Positions 38,586 to 47,347 of a stretch of DNA of 64,000 nucleotides are shown here, one piece after another. Both the position numbers and the translations under genes were made by a program. The stretch is from Glaciimonas immobilis (GTDB lineage: Bacteria > Pseudomonadota > Gammaproteobacteria > Burkholderiales > Burkholderiaceae_D), in assembly GCF_011947285.1 (NCBI RefSeq), contig NZ_JAAOZT010000009.1, forward strand, positions 372,001 through 436,000. The letters are read 5' to 3'. Under the pieces are notes generated by a model. That model ran no database searches, had not been told where the DNA came from, and was given only the letters and a program-made list of their open reading frames with translations. How positions within the stretch are numbered: the first letter of the stretch is position 1; each line of letters starts with the position of its first letter.

Positions 38586-39219
38586 TGTAAAAAGTCGTTG
38601 GAATAGTTTGCGACGTCCATTGGCAACAATGGCCTTATGCGGCATGGTCGCGATGAGCGTCCAAGGTTGCGTTGGCTTGTTACTTGGCGGTGCAGTTGTC
38701 GGCGGATTTGCAGCAACAGATCGCCGGACGCTAGGTGCACAGGCTGATGACAAAACGATTGCCCTCAAGGGCGAGGCGCGCCTTCCCGGCGTTGTCGGTG
38801 AGCCAAGTCATATTAATATCACCAGCTTTAATCGCAGGGTATTGTTAACCGGCGAAGTCCGGGATGAGGCAGCCAAAGCGGCGGCGGAAAAAGAAACCAA
38901 AGCGATCGAAGGTGTGCATTCGGTATTGAATGAATTAACGATAGCTGAGCCATCGAGCTTTGGGCAACGTTCTAACGACACGTATATCACTAGCAAAGTA
39001 AAGGCTTCGCTGCTTGACGCCAAGGATGTATTTGGTAACTCTGTCAAAGTAGTTACCGAGCGCGGCGTTGTCTATTTAATGGGCAAGGCCACCGAACGCG
39101 AAGCCAAACGCGCAGCAGAAATCGCTGCCGGGGTTGCAGGCGTGCTCAAGGTCGTCAAAGTATTTGAATACCTGACCGAAGACGAATTGACGCAGTTATC
39201 GTCAGCGCCAAAGCAGTAA
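38578..39219 (+). CDS. dolP: BON-domain outer-membrane lipoprotein DolP (YraP)
   Basis: A 213-residue lipoprotein with two BON domains (about residues 65-130 and 140-205). The lipobox is MSVQGC with the acylated Cys near residue 29, followed by a Gly-rich stretch ([13 protein letters not shown]). DolP sits at the division site on the inner face of the outer membrane in E. coli and supports envelope integrity. The ribosome site GGAGGAG lies inside the end of diaA; the genes overlap by eight bases. Confidence 0.92.
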   Translation: MISVKSRWNSLRRPLATMALCGMVAMSVQGCVGLLLGGAVVGGFAATDRRTLGAQADDKTIALKGEARLPGVVGEPSHINITSFNRRVLLTGEVRDEAAKAAAEKETKAIEGVHSVLNELTIAEPSSFGQRSNDTYITSKVKASLLDAKDVFGNSVKVVTERGVVYLMGKATEREAKRAAEIAAGVAGVLKVVKVFEYLTEDELTQLSSAPKQ

Positions 39220-39299
39220 GCGGGTTAATACAAACGCGGTAATGGGTTCACCTCAGTGAAAAATGCACCGTCGTAATGTGGCATTAGCGCACACGCTTG

Positions 39300-39464
39300 T
39301 TGCGGACGGTTGCGTTAAAAATAGCGCGGAGATTCGCGGGTCTTTTTAATCGCTCCGCGCTGCTCTGGTTGTTCGCGCCGCTGCAAAGTATTAACTGAGA
39401 CAAAAGGTGTGAGAGTTTTGTCTGAGAACAAGAGCTGCCGGGATTTGCCGACAGCTCTTTTTTT
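39300..39464 (+). ncRNA. Candidate structured small RNA or 3' UTR between dolP and the TlpA-like gene
   Basis: Three consecutive stem-loops occur. The first pairs AGCGCGGAG (39323-39331) with CTCCGCGCT (39353-39361). The second pairs AGACAAAA (39398-39405) with TTTTGTCT (39416-39423). The third is a terminator hairpin with a seven-T run. No protein-coding frame fits. It could be an independent small RNA or the long 3' end of the dolP transcript. Confidence 0.45.
39431..39464 (+). terminator. Intrinsic terminator downstream of dolP
   Basis: AGAGCTG (39431-39437) pairs with CAGCTCT (39452-39458) and is followed directly by a run of seven T. Confidence 0.85.
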
Positions 39465-39641
39465 ATTGAATGAAGCCCCTTTGCGCCCCAGATTCGCTGT
39501 AGTCAGGCGCAAGCCAAATTCAATTTAACGCGGTAAACTTGGCTAAAATTTGTTACTTTATTAAGTATTGCGGCATGTTCTGCAGACTTTTTTCAGATGA
39601 CTATAATGGGGCTTTTCTGGCCCGATCGTTATTGGATAATT

Positions 39642-40169
39642 ATGCAATCTCAAGTAGATGCAGCACCCCGCAAGTCCCTATGGATAAAGCTGGGGATCGC
39701 GGTTGTCGTTGTGGCAACGGGATTGTTTTTTGCCCTATCCTTCGCACATAAAAATCCCGCCCCGGATGTCAGCTTCACCAACCTGCAAGGCGAAAAGATT
39801 TCGCTTAAGAGCCTGCGCGGGAAAGTAGTCATGGTCAATTTTTGGGCTACCAGTTGTACTACATGCGTTGGTGAAATGCCAAAGATGATCGCAACCTATG
39901 ACAAATATAAAGCACAGGGGTTGGATTTTGTCGCGGTGGCAATGAGTTATGATCCCCCTAATTATGTTGTCAATTTTGTTAAAACGCGCGCTTTACCCTT
40001 TCAGGTTGCGCTGGATACCAATGAAAAGATCGCCAATGCATTTGGTGATGTTAAATTAACACCTACCACCTTTGTCATTGACAAGCAGGGCAACATTATC
40101 AAGCGTTATGTAGGTGAGCCCTCGTTTGATGAGCTACATCAATTGCTCGACAAGGCGCTGGCCGCCTGA
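39642..40169 (+). CDS. TlpA-like membrane-anchored thiol-disulfide oxidoreductase
   Basis: A 175-residue thioredoxin-fold protein with one N-terminal membrane anchor (IAVVVVATGLFFALSF, about residues 16-34) and a periplasmic TlpA/ResA domain. The redox motif is WATSCTTC, with GEMP following; the cis-proline region is LTPTTFVIDKQG. It probably reduces disulfides, for example in cytochrome c maturation. I chose ATG 39642; the 15 upstream codons are open but atypical. The last two codons and stop lie in a 15-base tandem duplication (40161-40190). Confidence 0.88.
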   Translation: MQSQVDAAPRKSLWIKLGIAVVVVATGLFFALSFAHKNPAPDVSFTNLQGEKISLKSLRGKVVMVNFWATSCTTCVGEMPKMIATYDKYKAQGLDFVAVAMSYDPPNYVVNFVKTRALPFQVALDTNEKIANAFGDVKLTPTTFVIDKQGNIIKRYVGEPSFDELHQLLDKALAA

Positions 40170-40190
40170 TCGCAGGCCGCCTGATCGCAG
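40161..40190. repeat. 15-base tandem duplication at the 3' end of the TlpA-like gene
   Basis: GCCGCCTGATCGCAG occurs twice head to tail; the first copy contains the stop codon, so the protein is unaffected. Confidence 0.9.
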
Positions 40191-40212
40191 GCCGATAAAT
40201 TCAGCACACCCA

Positions 40213-40245
40213 AAGGCGCGATGGAATTTCCTCGCGCCTTTTTAT
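40213..40245 (+). terminator. Terminator of the TlpA-like gene
   Basis: AAGGCGCG (40213-40220) pairs with CGCGCCTT (40233-40240), followed by T residues. Confidence 0.8.
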
Positions 40246-40828
40246 TTGCTTAGGCACATCTGTGCAATCGTGGAACGTAGAATCTGAACCTTTGTGCTTT
40301 AGCATCGTGGGGTCAAAGAGGCGTCGATGCTAAAGCCCAATAACTGGCGGTCGCTGCTTGAAGGTTGGGCTTCCTGAGCTTTTTAGTCTCTTACCGGGAA
40401 TAGCCAAGAGATTAGGCAAAACTTTTTCTGTGACCGAAAAACAAACTTTTTTCCAAATTTCCGTTTTGCATAACGTCGCTGTTAGCCAATTTTTACAGCA
40501 TGGCTGGGCAGGTGAGCGTCCTTAGTAGTCCAGACTGAACAATTTTCTTATTCCATTTACGGTCAAAAACGTGATGTAATAAAGATACCTCAGCGGCTGT
40601 CTCAATTCGCTAGCTGCAAAAAATATAAAGCAAAGCCGTGGTTAGCGTCCTTCTGGGCAATAATCAGGCGTACTCCAGTTCTAATCGTTCGGCGCTGGTT
40701 TGTTACAGTTGATGGACGGAAGGAAGAATTTTTGACGAGGCATTCATGAGCAATCTCATTGCGCCCGTAATGGCGTTCAACTCTCTCACCATCATGCGCT
40801 GCCAAGTAGCGCGCAAGGAGCATGGGCG
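40246..40828. other. Gene-poor stretch with two overlapping inverted repeats
   Basis: No gene is supported over 583 bases. A perfect 12-base stem GCTTTAGCATCG (40296-40307) / CGATGCTAAAGC (40325-40336) overlaps a second perfect stem AAGCCCAA (40333-40340) / TTGGGCTT (40365-40372), so the two cannot form together. A 73-codon minus-strand frame (40602-40823) has no recognised family and could be a decayed gene fragment. The pxp operon promoter should lie near the right end. Confidence 0.45.
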
Positions 40829-41539
40829 ATGACCGGGTCCACTTTAGCGCAAGCTTCAGAGGTTGATCCCTCTCCTAAGTCGACAGAGCATCCAGCTCAA
40901 ATACACTTTCTTGGCGAGAACGCTTTAGTGCTGAATGCAGGAGCGCAAGCTACCCTCAGTTGCCAGCAACGGTTGTGGGTGATTGCAGCAAATGCTGCGA
41001 AGTGGGCGCATGTGCTTGAGGTTGTTCCGGGCATGAACAATCTGACGATCCTGTTTGATCCGTTAATTCTGGATGCGGATATGTTAGCCGATAGGGTATT
41101 AACGGCCTGGAATACAGGTGTTGCTGTCGCCAAGAGTGGACGTCAAATAGAAATTCCTGTCGCGTACGGTGGTGAAGGCGGTCCCGATCTGAGGGTTGTT
41201 GCCGATCACACCGGACTCTCGATTGCTGACGTTATTAAACGCCATACAGCGGCTGACTATGTCGTTTTCTTTCTTGGTTTTCAACCGGGTTTTGCTTATA
41301 TGGGCGGACTGGATTCGGCGTTGGCGACACCACGTCGACGAGAGCCGCGCTTGGTGGTCCCAGCAGGTTCGGTCGCCATTGGCGGCAGTCAAACAGCTAT
41401 TTACCCCGCCTCATCGCCTGGCGGCTGGCAATTAATCGGTCACTCAACGGTACGTTTATTTGATCCATTTTCAGAAAAGCCGACACTTTTACAGCCGGGC
41501 GATCATGTGCGCTTTGTAGCAACCAAGGGAGCGTCATGA
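40829..41539 (+). CDS. pxpB: 5-oxoprolinase subunit PxpB (KipI family)
   Basis: A 236-residue subunit of the ATP-dependent 5-oxoprolinase complex PxpABC, which opens 5-oxoproline (pyroglutamate) to glutamate. Family motifs: LGFQPGFAYMGGLD, VPAGSVAIGGSQTAIYP and SPGGWQLIGHS. Start ATG 40829 has AAGGAG at 40815-40820; a closer ATG at 40822 is in another frame. About 25 N-terminal residues (rich in Ser/Pro/Glu) precede the conserved domain. Its stop overlaps the pxpC start by four bases. Confidence 0.93.
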   Translation: MTGSTLAQASEVDPSPKSTEHPAQIHFLGENALVLNAGAQATLSCQQRLWVIAANAAKWAHVLEVVPGMNNLTILFDPLILDADMLADRVLTAWNTGVAVAKSGRQIEIPVAYGGEGGPDLRVVADHTGLSIADVIKRHTAADYVVFFLGFQPGFAYMGGLDSALATPRRREPRLVVPAGSVAIGGSQTAIYPASSPGGWQLIGHSTVRLFDPFSEKPTLLQPGDHVRFVATKGAS

Positions 41540-42579
41540 TTGATGTTATTCGCGCGGGACGCATCAATTCGGTCCAGGATCTGGGGCGCAGCGGTTATCG
41601 GCATCTGGGCATCTGCCAGGCTGGCGCGCTGGATCGCATGGCACTCGTGATCGCTAATAAGTTAGTTGGTAACGCTACCGACGCTGCCGCGCTGGAGATG
41701 ACGCTCGGCCCTTGTGTCTTACGGTTTACTGCTGATACGCGCATTGCTGTCGGCGGTGCCGACTTTGCTGCCACGCTTGACGGCAGAAGTGTCGCGCCGT
41801 GGTGGAGTATTCCGGTCGCAGCCGGTCAGACCTTGACCTTGGCAGGTGCACGTCATGGCATGCGCGCCTATGTCGCGATTGCTGGCGGGATAGATGCGGC
41901 AATTCAGTTGGGATCGCGCGCGACCGATATCTCGGCTGGATTTGGCGGTCACCTTGGACGGCCAATTATAGAGGGCGACCAATTGCCTATCGGTATGCGG
42001 GACCCATCGCCGCGCACTGACCGTATCCGCAGCGCTCCGCGTTTTGGCGTGCGTGCGCCTGATTGGTATGATCTCGCATGGGGATCGCCCGAGTCCGATA
42101 CTTTACCTGGCGCAATTAGCGGAGGAGCGTTGGCGGGCGCGCAACCGATGCCGATCCGCGTTATTCCCGGGCCGGAATATGACGCGTTTACTGCCGCCGC
42201 ACAAAGCGCTTTCTGGTCCGATCCCTGGATATTGACACCGCAAAGCAACCGGATGGGGTTTCGCTTAGCTGGCCCGGAATTAAAAATCAGGAAGAGCATC
42301 GATATGTTATCGCATGGCGTATTTCCGGGCGTTATTCAGGTACCTCCCGCAGGGCAGCCAATCATTTTGATGGCTGATGCGCAGACTACGGGCGGTTATC
42401 CAAAAATAGGCGTGGTGATCGATGCAGATATTCCAAGGCTTGCCCAGCTGCGCTTTAACCGCGCATTGCGGTTTGTGAAGTGTGATATCAAACAGGCGCA
42501 GCAGGAGCGCGTTGACGCAAGGTTATTTCTGGAGCAAATCGACCTGGCCATGACCTGGCTCGGACCTGCAAAAAAATAA
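41536..42579 (+). CDS. pxpC: 5-oxoprolinase subunit PxpC (KipA family)
   Basis: A 347-residue biotin-dependent-carboxyltransferase-like domain protein, partner of PxpB. Motifs: [35 protein letters not shown]-like segment with AALEMTLGP, and [10 protein letters not shown]. The C-terminus has [19 protein letters not shown], which is the typical ending of the domain. It is translationally coupled to pxpB (ATGA) and precedes pxpA by 11 bases. Confidence 0.93.
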   Translation: MIDVIRAGRINSVQDLGRSGYRHLGICQAGALDRMALVIANKLVGNATDAAALEMTLGPCVLRFTADTRIAVGGADFAATLDGRSVAPWWSIPVAAGQTLTLAGARHGMRAYVAIAGGIDAAIQLGSRATDISAGFGGHLGRPIIEGDQLPIGMRDPSPRTDRIRSAPRFGVRAPDWYDLAWGSPESDTLPGAISGGALAGAQPMPIRVIPGPEYDAFTAAAQSAFWSDPWILTPQSNRMGFRLAGPELKIRKSIDMLSHGVFPGVIQVPPAGQPIILMADAQTTGGYPKIGVVIDADIPRLAQLRFNRALRFVKCDIKQAQQERVDARLFLEQIDLAMTWLGPAKK

Positions 42580-42590
42580 CGGAGGATGAG

Positions 42591-43616
42591 GTGAAAAAGA
42601 TCGTTAAAAAAGACAGTAAAGCGGCCCCGCCTCCACTCGCGGGCGGTGCGGCTATACCGCCGGTAATTGCGGTATCACCGACCACAGCGGGGCCGGCCTC
42701 GGCCCCCGTCACGGCGTCTTCGTCCTTATTGACCGAAGCCAGTATAACAACCGCTAACCGATTCAGCGTAGACCTTAACGCCGATATCGGTGAAGGCGGC
42801 AGCAGCGATGAAGCGTTGCTGGCGCTGGTTAGTTCCGCTAATATCGCCTGTGGCTGGCACGCTGGCGGGGCCGTATTCATGCAGCGGACGGTGGCTTGGG
42901 CGATCAGCTACGGTGTTGCCATCGGCGCGCATCCAAGCTTTCCTGATGCCGCAAATTTTGGGCGCAGGGAGATGCATTTATCAGCGGAAGAAATTTATAG
43001 CGGCTTGTTGTATCAGATCGGCGCGCTGGCCGCGATTGCCAAAGTTCAGGGCGCGCACCTGTCGCATGTGAAGCCACATGGCGCGCTGTACAATCAGGCT
43101 GCACGTGACCCAAAACTGGCCGATGTAATTGTTGCTGCGGTACGCGATTTTGATTCTTCGCTAGCGCTGTTCGGGCTTGCCAACAGCGCATTAATTGACG
43201 CTGCATCGCGGGTAGGGTTGAGAGCAGTGGAGGAGGTTTTTGCCGATCGCGGCTATAACGCTGACGGTAGCCTGGTCAAACGCGGTACGCCCGGCGACAT
43301 GATCGAGGACGAGGAGCAGGCGCTGGCACAAACCATGCAGATGCTACGTGAAGGCAAGGTGCATGCGATAGACGGTAGCTGGGTGCCGCTGACTGCACAC
43401 ACCATTTGCCTGCACGGCGACGGTGCGCATCCCTTAGCTTTTGCTCAACGTATTCGGACCCGTCTGGCGCAGGAAGGCATTGTTGTTGCGGCGCCGGAAG
43501 ATTCCCAGGCTGCAGGAGGGGCAGGAGTCGCGGAAAGTTCAGAAGCCACGGGACCGCGCGCAACGCAGAGTGCGGTCATGCCGGATCAGTTCTCAGTATT
43601 TCCGTTACTCAAATAA
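42591..43616 (+). CDS. pxpA: 5-oxoprolinase subunit PxpA (LamB/YcsF family), with N- and C-terminal extensions
   Basis: A 341-residue LamB/YcsF-family subunit. The conserved domain starts at about residue 58 with [18 protein letters not shown] and includes [23 protein letters not shown] and [16 protein letters not shown]. It is longer than the usual ~250 residues. A Lys start followed by a Pro/Ala/Thr/Ser-rich stretch makes up the first 57 residues, and about 30 Ala/Gly/Glu-rich residues are added at the end. The start is GTG 42591, with GGAGG at 42581-42585, which makes the N-terminal extension likely to be translated. Confidence 0.92.
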   Translation: MKKIVKKDSKAAPPPLAGGAAIPPVIAVSPTTAGPASAPVTASSSLLTEASITTANRFSVDLNADIGEGGSSDEALLALVSSANIACGWHAGGAVFMQRTVAWAISYGVAIGAHPSFPDAANFGRREMHLSAEEIYSGLLYQIGALAAIAKVQGAHLSHVKPHGALYNQAARDPKLADVIVAAVRDFDSSLALFGLANSALIDAASRVGLRAVEEVFADRGYNADGSLVKRGTPGDMIEDEEQALAQTMQMLREGKVHAIDGSWVPLTAHTICLHGDGAHPLAFAQRIRTRLAQEGIVVAAPEDSQAAGGAGVAESSEATGPRATQSAVMPDQFSVFPLLK

Positions 43617-43671
43617 ATACACGTCGCAACATTTTGCAGCCGTCCGTTAATTCTCACACTTTGGAAAAAAT

Positions 43672-44421
43672 ATGCACGCTGCCGTCAGTCTCTGGCCATT
43701 AATTGGCGTTGTTGTCATCATTGCTGGATTCATATTGCGTTTTAATCCGATGCTTGTGGTGGCCATCGCCGCTATCGTGACAGGGGTTGCGGCACAATTT
43801 CCCGCAGAACAGGTACTCGCGGAAATCGGCACAGGTTTTATCAAGACCCGCAATTTGCCGCTCATTATCCTGCTGCCACTTGCCATCATTGGTTTGCTGG
43901 AACGTCACGGCCTGCGCATCCATGCGCAAAACTGGATTGCACGTATCAGGTCCGCCACTGCGGGGCGCCTGCTGATCGTCTATCTGGCGGCACGTGAACT
44001 GACCGCCGCCATGGGCTTGACCAGTCTTGGTGGCCATCCACAAATGGTGCGACCGTTGTTGGCACCCATGACCGAGGGCGCAGCAGAAACCCGCTATGGC
44101 CAACTCACCGATGCCGTACGGTTCAAGCTGCGGGCATATGCTGCAGCGACGGATAACGTCGGGCTGTTCTTCGGCGAAGATATTTTTGTAGCCTTCGGCG
44201 CCATTGTGCTGATGTCCACGTTTCTGCATGAAGCCGGTATCGATGTCGAGCCTTTGCATATCGCGCTATGGGGAATTCCTACGGCAATTTCCGCTTTCAT
44301 TATTCATGGTTACCGGCTGTCCAGACTGGATGCTGCACTGGACCGGGAAATGGGATACAAGCAGGGGCCAGGTCTGGTGGCGTCCCCGGTGCCAGCTAAC
44401 AACGACGGGATGCAGCCATGA
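43672..44421 (+). CDS. DUF969 membrane protein, probable 5-oxoproline permease part 1
   Basis: A 249-residue integral membrane protein of DUF969 with about six hydrophobic segments (for example LWPLIGVVVIIAGFIL and NLPLIILLPLAIIGLLERHG). The conserved LTSLGGHPQMVRPLLAPM is family-typical. DUF969 and DUF979 genes are always paired and often sit next to 5-oxoprolinase or pyroglutamyl peptidase genes, which suggests uptake of 5-oxoproline; this has not been shown from the sequence. Its stop overlaps the next start (ATGA). Confidence 0.85.
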   Translation: MHAAVSLWPLIGVVVIIAGFILRFNPMLVVAIAAIVTGVAAQFPAEQVLAEIGTGFIKTRNLPLIILLPLAIIGLLERHGLRIHAQNWIARIRSATAGRLLIVYLAARELTAAMGLTSLGGHPQMVRPLLAPMTEGAAETRYGQLTDAVRFKLRAYAAATDNVGLFFGEDIFVAFGAIVLMSTFLHEAGIDVEPLHIALWGIPTAISAFIIHGYRLSRLDAALDREMGYKQGPGLVASPVPANNDGMQP

Positions 44422-45374
44422 TCGTTTCCGTTACCTATCTGTATTATCTGGTCGGTGTGATTCTGGCCATCACGTGCATCATGACGTTACGCGACAGCAG
44501 TAATCCGCGCCGTTGGTCCAGCGGTTTGTTCTGGGGGTTATTTGCCCTCGCATTTTTGATCGGCGACCGTTTACCGCCAGCGCTGGTTGGTCTGGGCGTG
44601 ATACTGATGGCGCTGATCGCCGGGTTGGGCGGGGTGCGCGCCGGCAAGCACGTTGAACTCCCACAGGCAGCCTCGCGAGCTAGCGCCGGGCGACTCGGCA
44701 ATAAGCTGTTTGTGCCCGCACTGGCAATTCCTGTGGTAACGGTCATCGGAACGGTGCTTTTGCATAACGTCAAAATCGGGGGCAGCTTTTTGCTCGATCC
44801 CAAAAATATCACGCTGGTAAGTCTCGGGATCGGTTGTATCGTTGCGCTAGGACTTGCTTGCTGGCTGACGCACGATACCCCCGCGCAATCCATGCGCGAA
44901 TCCCGCCGTTTGACCGAAGCACTCGGTTGGGCCGTGGTATTGCCGCAGATGCTGGGGATGCTCGGTCTGGTGTTTTCTGACGCCGGGGTGGGCAAGGCAG
45001 TCGCTCACATCACGACCTCATATATCAATATGGATTATAAGTTCGTCGCGGTGATGGTATATGTGTTCGGCATGGCACTGTTTACCGTCGTAATGGGCAA
45101 CGGGTTCGCAGCGTTTCCGGTCATGGCGGGCGGCGTCGGTGTGCCGGTACTGGTAGGTGTCTATGGTGCGAATCCCGCCGTAATGGCGTCCATCGGCATG
45201 TTCTCTGGTTATTGCGGCACGCTCATGACACCGATGGCGGCCAACTTCAATATTGTCCCGGCAGCATTACTAGAGCTACCGGATCGCAATGCCGTGATCA
45301 AAGCGCAGTTGCCGACCGCGCTGGTGCTGTTGGTGGTGAATGTGTTTTTGTTGTATTTTTTGATGAATTGGTAG
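44418..45374 (+). CDS. DUF979 membrane protein, probable 5-oxoproline permease part 2
   Basis: A 318-residue integral membrane protein of DUF979, with about nine hydrophobic segments. GNGFAAFPVMAGGVGVPVLV and FSGYCGTLMTPMAANFNIVP are the conserved parts. Translationally coupled to the DUF969 gene. The pair probably forms one transporter serving the PxpABC enzyme encoded just upstream. Confidence 0.85.
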   Translation: MIVSVTYLYYLVGVILAITCIMTLRDSSNPRRWSSGLFWGLFALAFLIGDRLPPALVGLGVILMALIAGLGGVRAGKHVELPQAASRASAGRLGNKLFVPALAIPVVTVIGTVLLHNVKIGGSFLLDPKNITLVSLGIGCIVALGLACWLTHDTPAQSMRESRRLTEALGWAVVLPQMLGMLGLVFSDAGVGKAVAHITTSYINMDYKFVAVMVYVFGMALFTVVMGNGFAAFPVMAGGVGVPVLVGVYGANPAVMASIGMFSGYCGTLMTPMAANFNIVPAALLELPDRNAVIKAQLPTALVLLVVNVFLLYFLMNW

Positions 45375-45408
45375 GGGGAGTCGGGCGGATTGCTTGGATT
45401 TCTATCGG

Positions 45409-45804
45409 TTACCAAATGGTTTTTACATGAGCGTAGGCGCGAATTTTTTCGTCTTTCGTCACTAAGGGAGCCGCCAATATTCGTGCGGTTGCTACGATCA
45501 TACGGTCTGCGGGGTCTTTATGGAAATCTCCGGGAAGCGTGACCGATTTTATCGCTACCTCCACGTCGACCGGTATGAAGCGGAGGCCTTCTATTTGTGC
45601 GGCGGTGGCAAGCCAGCTATCAACATCCATTGATAAAAGCAATTTTTCACGTTGGACCAGCATTGCTATTTCCCATGTCGAAATGGTGGAGACAATGATC
45701 TCTCCTCCTTCCTGTTCAAGTGCAATCGCGGCTTTTGCGTTGTTGCTTAAAGTGGGGTCTCCCGTTAACCACCAGACTAACGTATGAGTGTCCAGAACAA
45801 TCAC
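45409..45804 (-). CDS. PIN-domain toxin (VapC-like) of a type II toxin-antitoxin pair
   Basis: A 131-residue PIN-domain ribonuclease. The acidic active site is seen in VLDTHTLVWWL (Asp), TISTWEIAML (Glu), KDPADRMIVATA (Asp) and VTKDEKI (Asp). The start is GTG 45804, which overlaps the antitoxin stop (GTGA) and has GGGAGG seven bases upstream; an ATG five codons earlier is less well placed. It likely cuts RNA when the antitoxin is lost. The target is unknown. Confidence 0.88.
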   Translation of the reverse strand: MIVLDTHTLVWWLTGDPTLSNNAKAAIALEQEGGEIIVSTISTWEIAMLVQREKLLLSMDVDSWLATAAQIEGLRFIPVDVEVAIKSVTLPGDFHKDPADRMIVATARILAAPLVTKDEKIRAYAHVKTIW

Positions 45805-46037
45805 TGCGCTGCCTCCCACGCATCTTCCGCAACAGGGTCAGTCGGATTGTCATAGCGGACAACTGAACCACGCAGTATATCTAGCGGCTTTCTAGCAGTA
45901 TTCCGATAAGGACGCACTTCCAGTGTTGGCTTCCCGTGGTCGGTAACGATCAAACTTTCCCCGGAAGTTTCAATCTGACGGAAGAATTCAAGAGCCCGTG
46001 ATTTGAACTGAGATTTTGATACTCGATTGGTATTCAT
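45801..46037 (-). CDS. Phd/YefM-family antitoxin
   Basis: A 78-residue antitoxin. The N-terminal DNA-binding part, SKSQFKSRALEFFRQIE, continues into SGESLIVTDHGKPTLEVRPY, a Phd/YefM hallmark. The acidic C-terminus binds the PIN toxin encoded immediately after it. Two direct copies of TATGGTCA lie just before the start and may be the autoregulatory operator. Confidence 0.88.
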   Translation of the reverse strand: MNTNRVSKSQFKSRALEFFRQIETSGESLIVTDHGKPTLEVRPYRNTARKPLDILRGSVVRYDNPTDPVAEDAWEAAQ

Positions 46038-46044
46038 TTGTGCC

Positions 46045-46066
46045 TATGGTCACATGATTATGGTCA
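46045..46066. promoter_or_regulatory. Direct repeats upstream of the antitoxin gene
   Basis: TATGGTCA occurs at 46045-46052 and 46059-46066, a 14-base period, directly upstream of the antitoxin start. Likely operator by position. Confidence 0.4.
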
Positions 46067-46240
46067 TAATTGTAGCGAATAGCCACTCTCAGATCAATGC
46101 CATTATGATGTCTGCTTCAGTGAGAGTTTGATCAAACCAGTACTTAGCCTGTCAGAGTCAGCACGCGCGGATTGCAGTTTTAGGGAAGAAGATGGGGGAA
46201 ATTTGCTTAATGATGGATGCGTAACCTGGAAAGCATGTCT

Positions 46241-46266
46241 ATCCGTCGCATAGATATGCGACGGAT
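46241..46266. terminator. Near-perfect palindrome downstream of lipA
   Basis: ATCCGTCGCATA / TATGCGACGGAT, 12 bases each with a 2-base centre, placed 49 bases after the lipA stop. The stem is long but there is no T run on the minus strand, so it may act as an RNA 3' end or a protein-binding site instead of a classical terminator. Confidence 0.4.
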
Positions 46267-46314
46267 TAAATCTTTTAACTAATTTTTTAACTCATCGCTC
46301 AATTGGCGCAACAA

Positions 46315-47319
46315 TTACGCACCCTTAGCTGCAGCCAAAACACCTTCCGCCTGCTCATCCGCATGATATGAACTGCGCACCATCGCGCCGACTGCGGCAT
46401 GCACAAAGCCCATTTTGTAAGCTTCAACTTCGTACATCTTGAACGTGTCAGGATGGACGTAGCGGCGCACTGGCAAGTGATTGCCGCTAGGCATCAAATA
46501 TTGGCCGATTGTCAGCATGTCCACATCGTTGGCGCGCAGATCGCGCATTACTTGCAGTACTTCTTCGTCGGTTTCGCCCAAGCCAACCATGATGCCGGAT
46601 TTGGTTGGCACGTTGGGATGGAGTGCTTTAAAGCGTTTGAGCAAATTCAGCGAGTAGTCATAATCTGAGCCCGGACGTGCTTCTTTATAGAGGCGCGGTG
46701 CGGTTTCCAGATTGTGGTTCATGACGTCCGGCGGTGCGGCGTTCAGAATCTCTAGGGCGCGATCCATGCGACCACGGAAGTCGGGCGTCAGGATTTCGAT
46801 ACGGGTATTGGGCGACAACTCACGCACGCGACGGATACATTCGGCAAAGTGACCGGCACCGCCATCGCGCAAATCATCACGGTCAACGCTGGTAATGACG
46901 ACATAGCTCAGACGCAACGCCGCGATGGTTTTTGCCAGATTTTCGGGCTCGTTGACATCCAGAGGATCGGGGCGGCCATGGCCTACGTCGCAAAACGGGC
47001 AGCGACGGGTGCATTTGTCACCCATGATCATAAAGGTCGCCGTACCTTTACCAAAACACTCACCGATGTTCGGGCAGCTGGCTTCTTCACATACGGTCAC
47101 CAGACTGTTGGCGCGCAGGATGTCTTTGATTTCATAAAAACGGGTCGTCGGTGATGCGGCTTTGACGCGAATCCAGTCCGGCTTTTTCAGGCGTTCAATG
47201 GGAATGATCTTAATCGGAATCCGGGCGGTCTTGCTGGCACCTTTTTGCTTCTCTAACGGATTGTAGGTTGCGGAAGGGGCGGGTTCAGCAGCAGGCAGCG
47301 GTGTGGTTTCGGTTGTCAT
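46315..47319 (-). CDS. lipA: Lipoyl synthase
   Basis: A 334-residue radical-SAM enzyme that inserts two sulfurs into octanoyl groups on E2/H proteins. The auxiliary cluster has Cys 77, 82 and 88 ([12 protein letters not shown]), and the radical-SAM cluster has Cys 103, 107 and 110 (CTRRCPFC). The C-terminal RSSYHADE contains the serine ligand of the family. About 40 N-terminal residues are Pro/Thr/Ala/Lys-rich. lipB lies 28 bases upstream in the same direction and makes its octanoylated substrate. Confidence 0.96.
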   Translation of the reverse strand: MTTETTPLPAAEPAPSATYNPLEKQKGASKTARIPIKIIPIERLKKPDWIRVKAASPTTRFYEIKDILRANSLVTVCEEASCPNIGECFGKGTATFMIMGDKCTRRCPFCDVGHGRPDPLDVNEPENLAKTIAALRLSYVVITSVDRDDLRDGGAGHFAECIRRVRELSPNTRIEILTPDFRGRMDRALEILNAAPPDVMNHNLETAPRLYKEARPGSDYDYSLNLLKRFKALHPNVPTKSGIMVGLGETDEEVLQVMRDLRANDVDMLTIGQYLMPSGNHLPVRRYVHPDTFKMYEVEAYKMGFVHAAVGAMVRSSYHADEQAEGVLAAAKGA

Positions 47320-47347
47320 AATATTAGCAATTTGGGGTCATGAAGCA

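Noticed and set aside
39315-39512. 65-codon minus-strand frame between dolP and the TlpA-like gene
   Set aside because: The same stretch is better explained by three stem-loops and a plus-strand terminator.
40602-40823. 73-codon minus-strand open frame upstream of pxpB, considered as a gene or transposase fragment
   Set aside because: No recognisable domain or ribosome binding site, and the resemblance to integrase or transposase remnants was too vague to claim.
43699-44259. 186-codon frame antisense to the DUF969 gene
   Set aside because: It lies fully within a strongly supported membrane-protein gene and has the composition of an antisense shadow.
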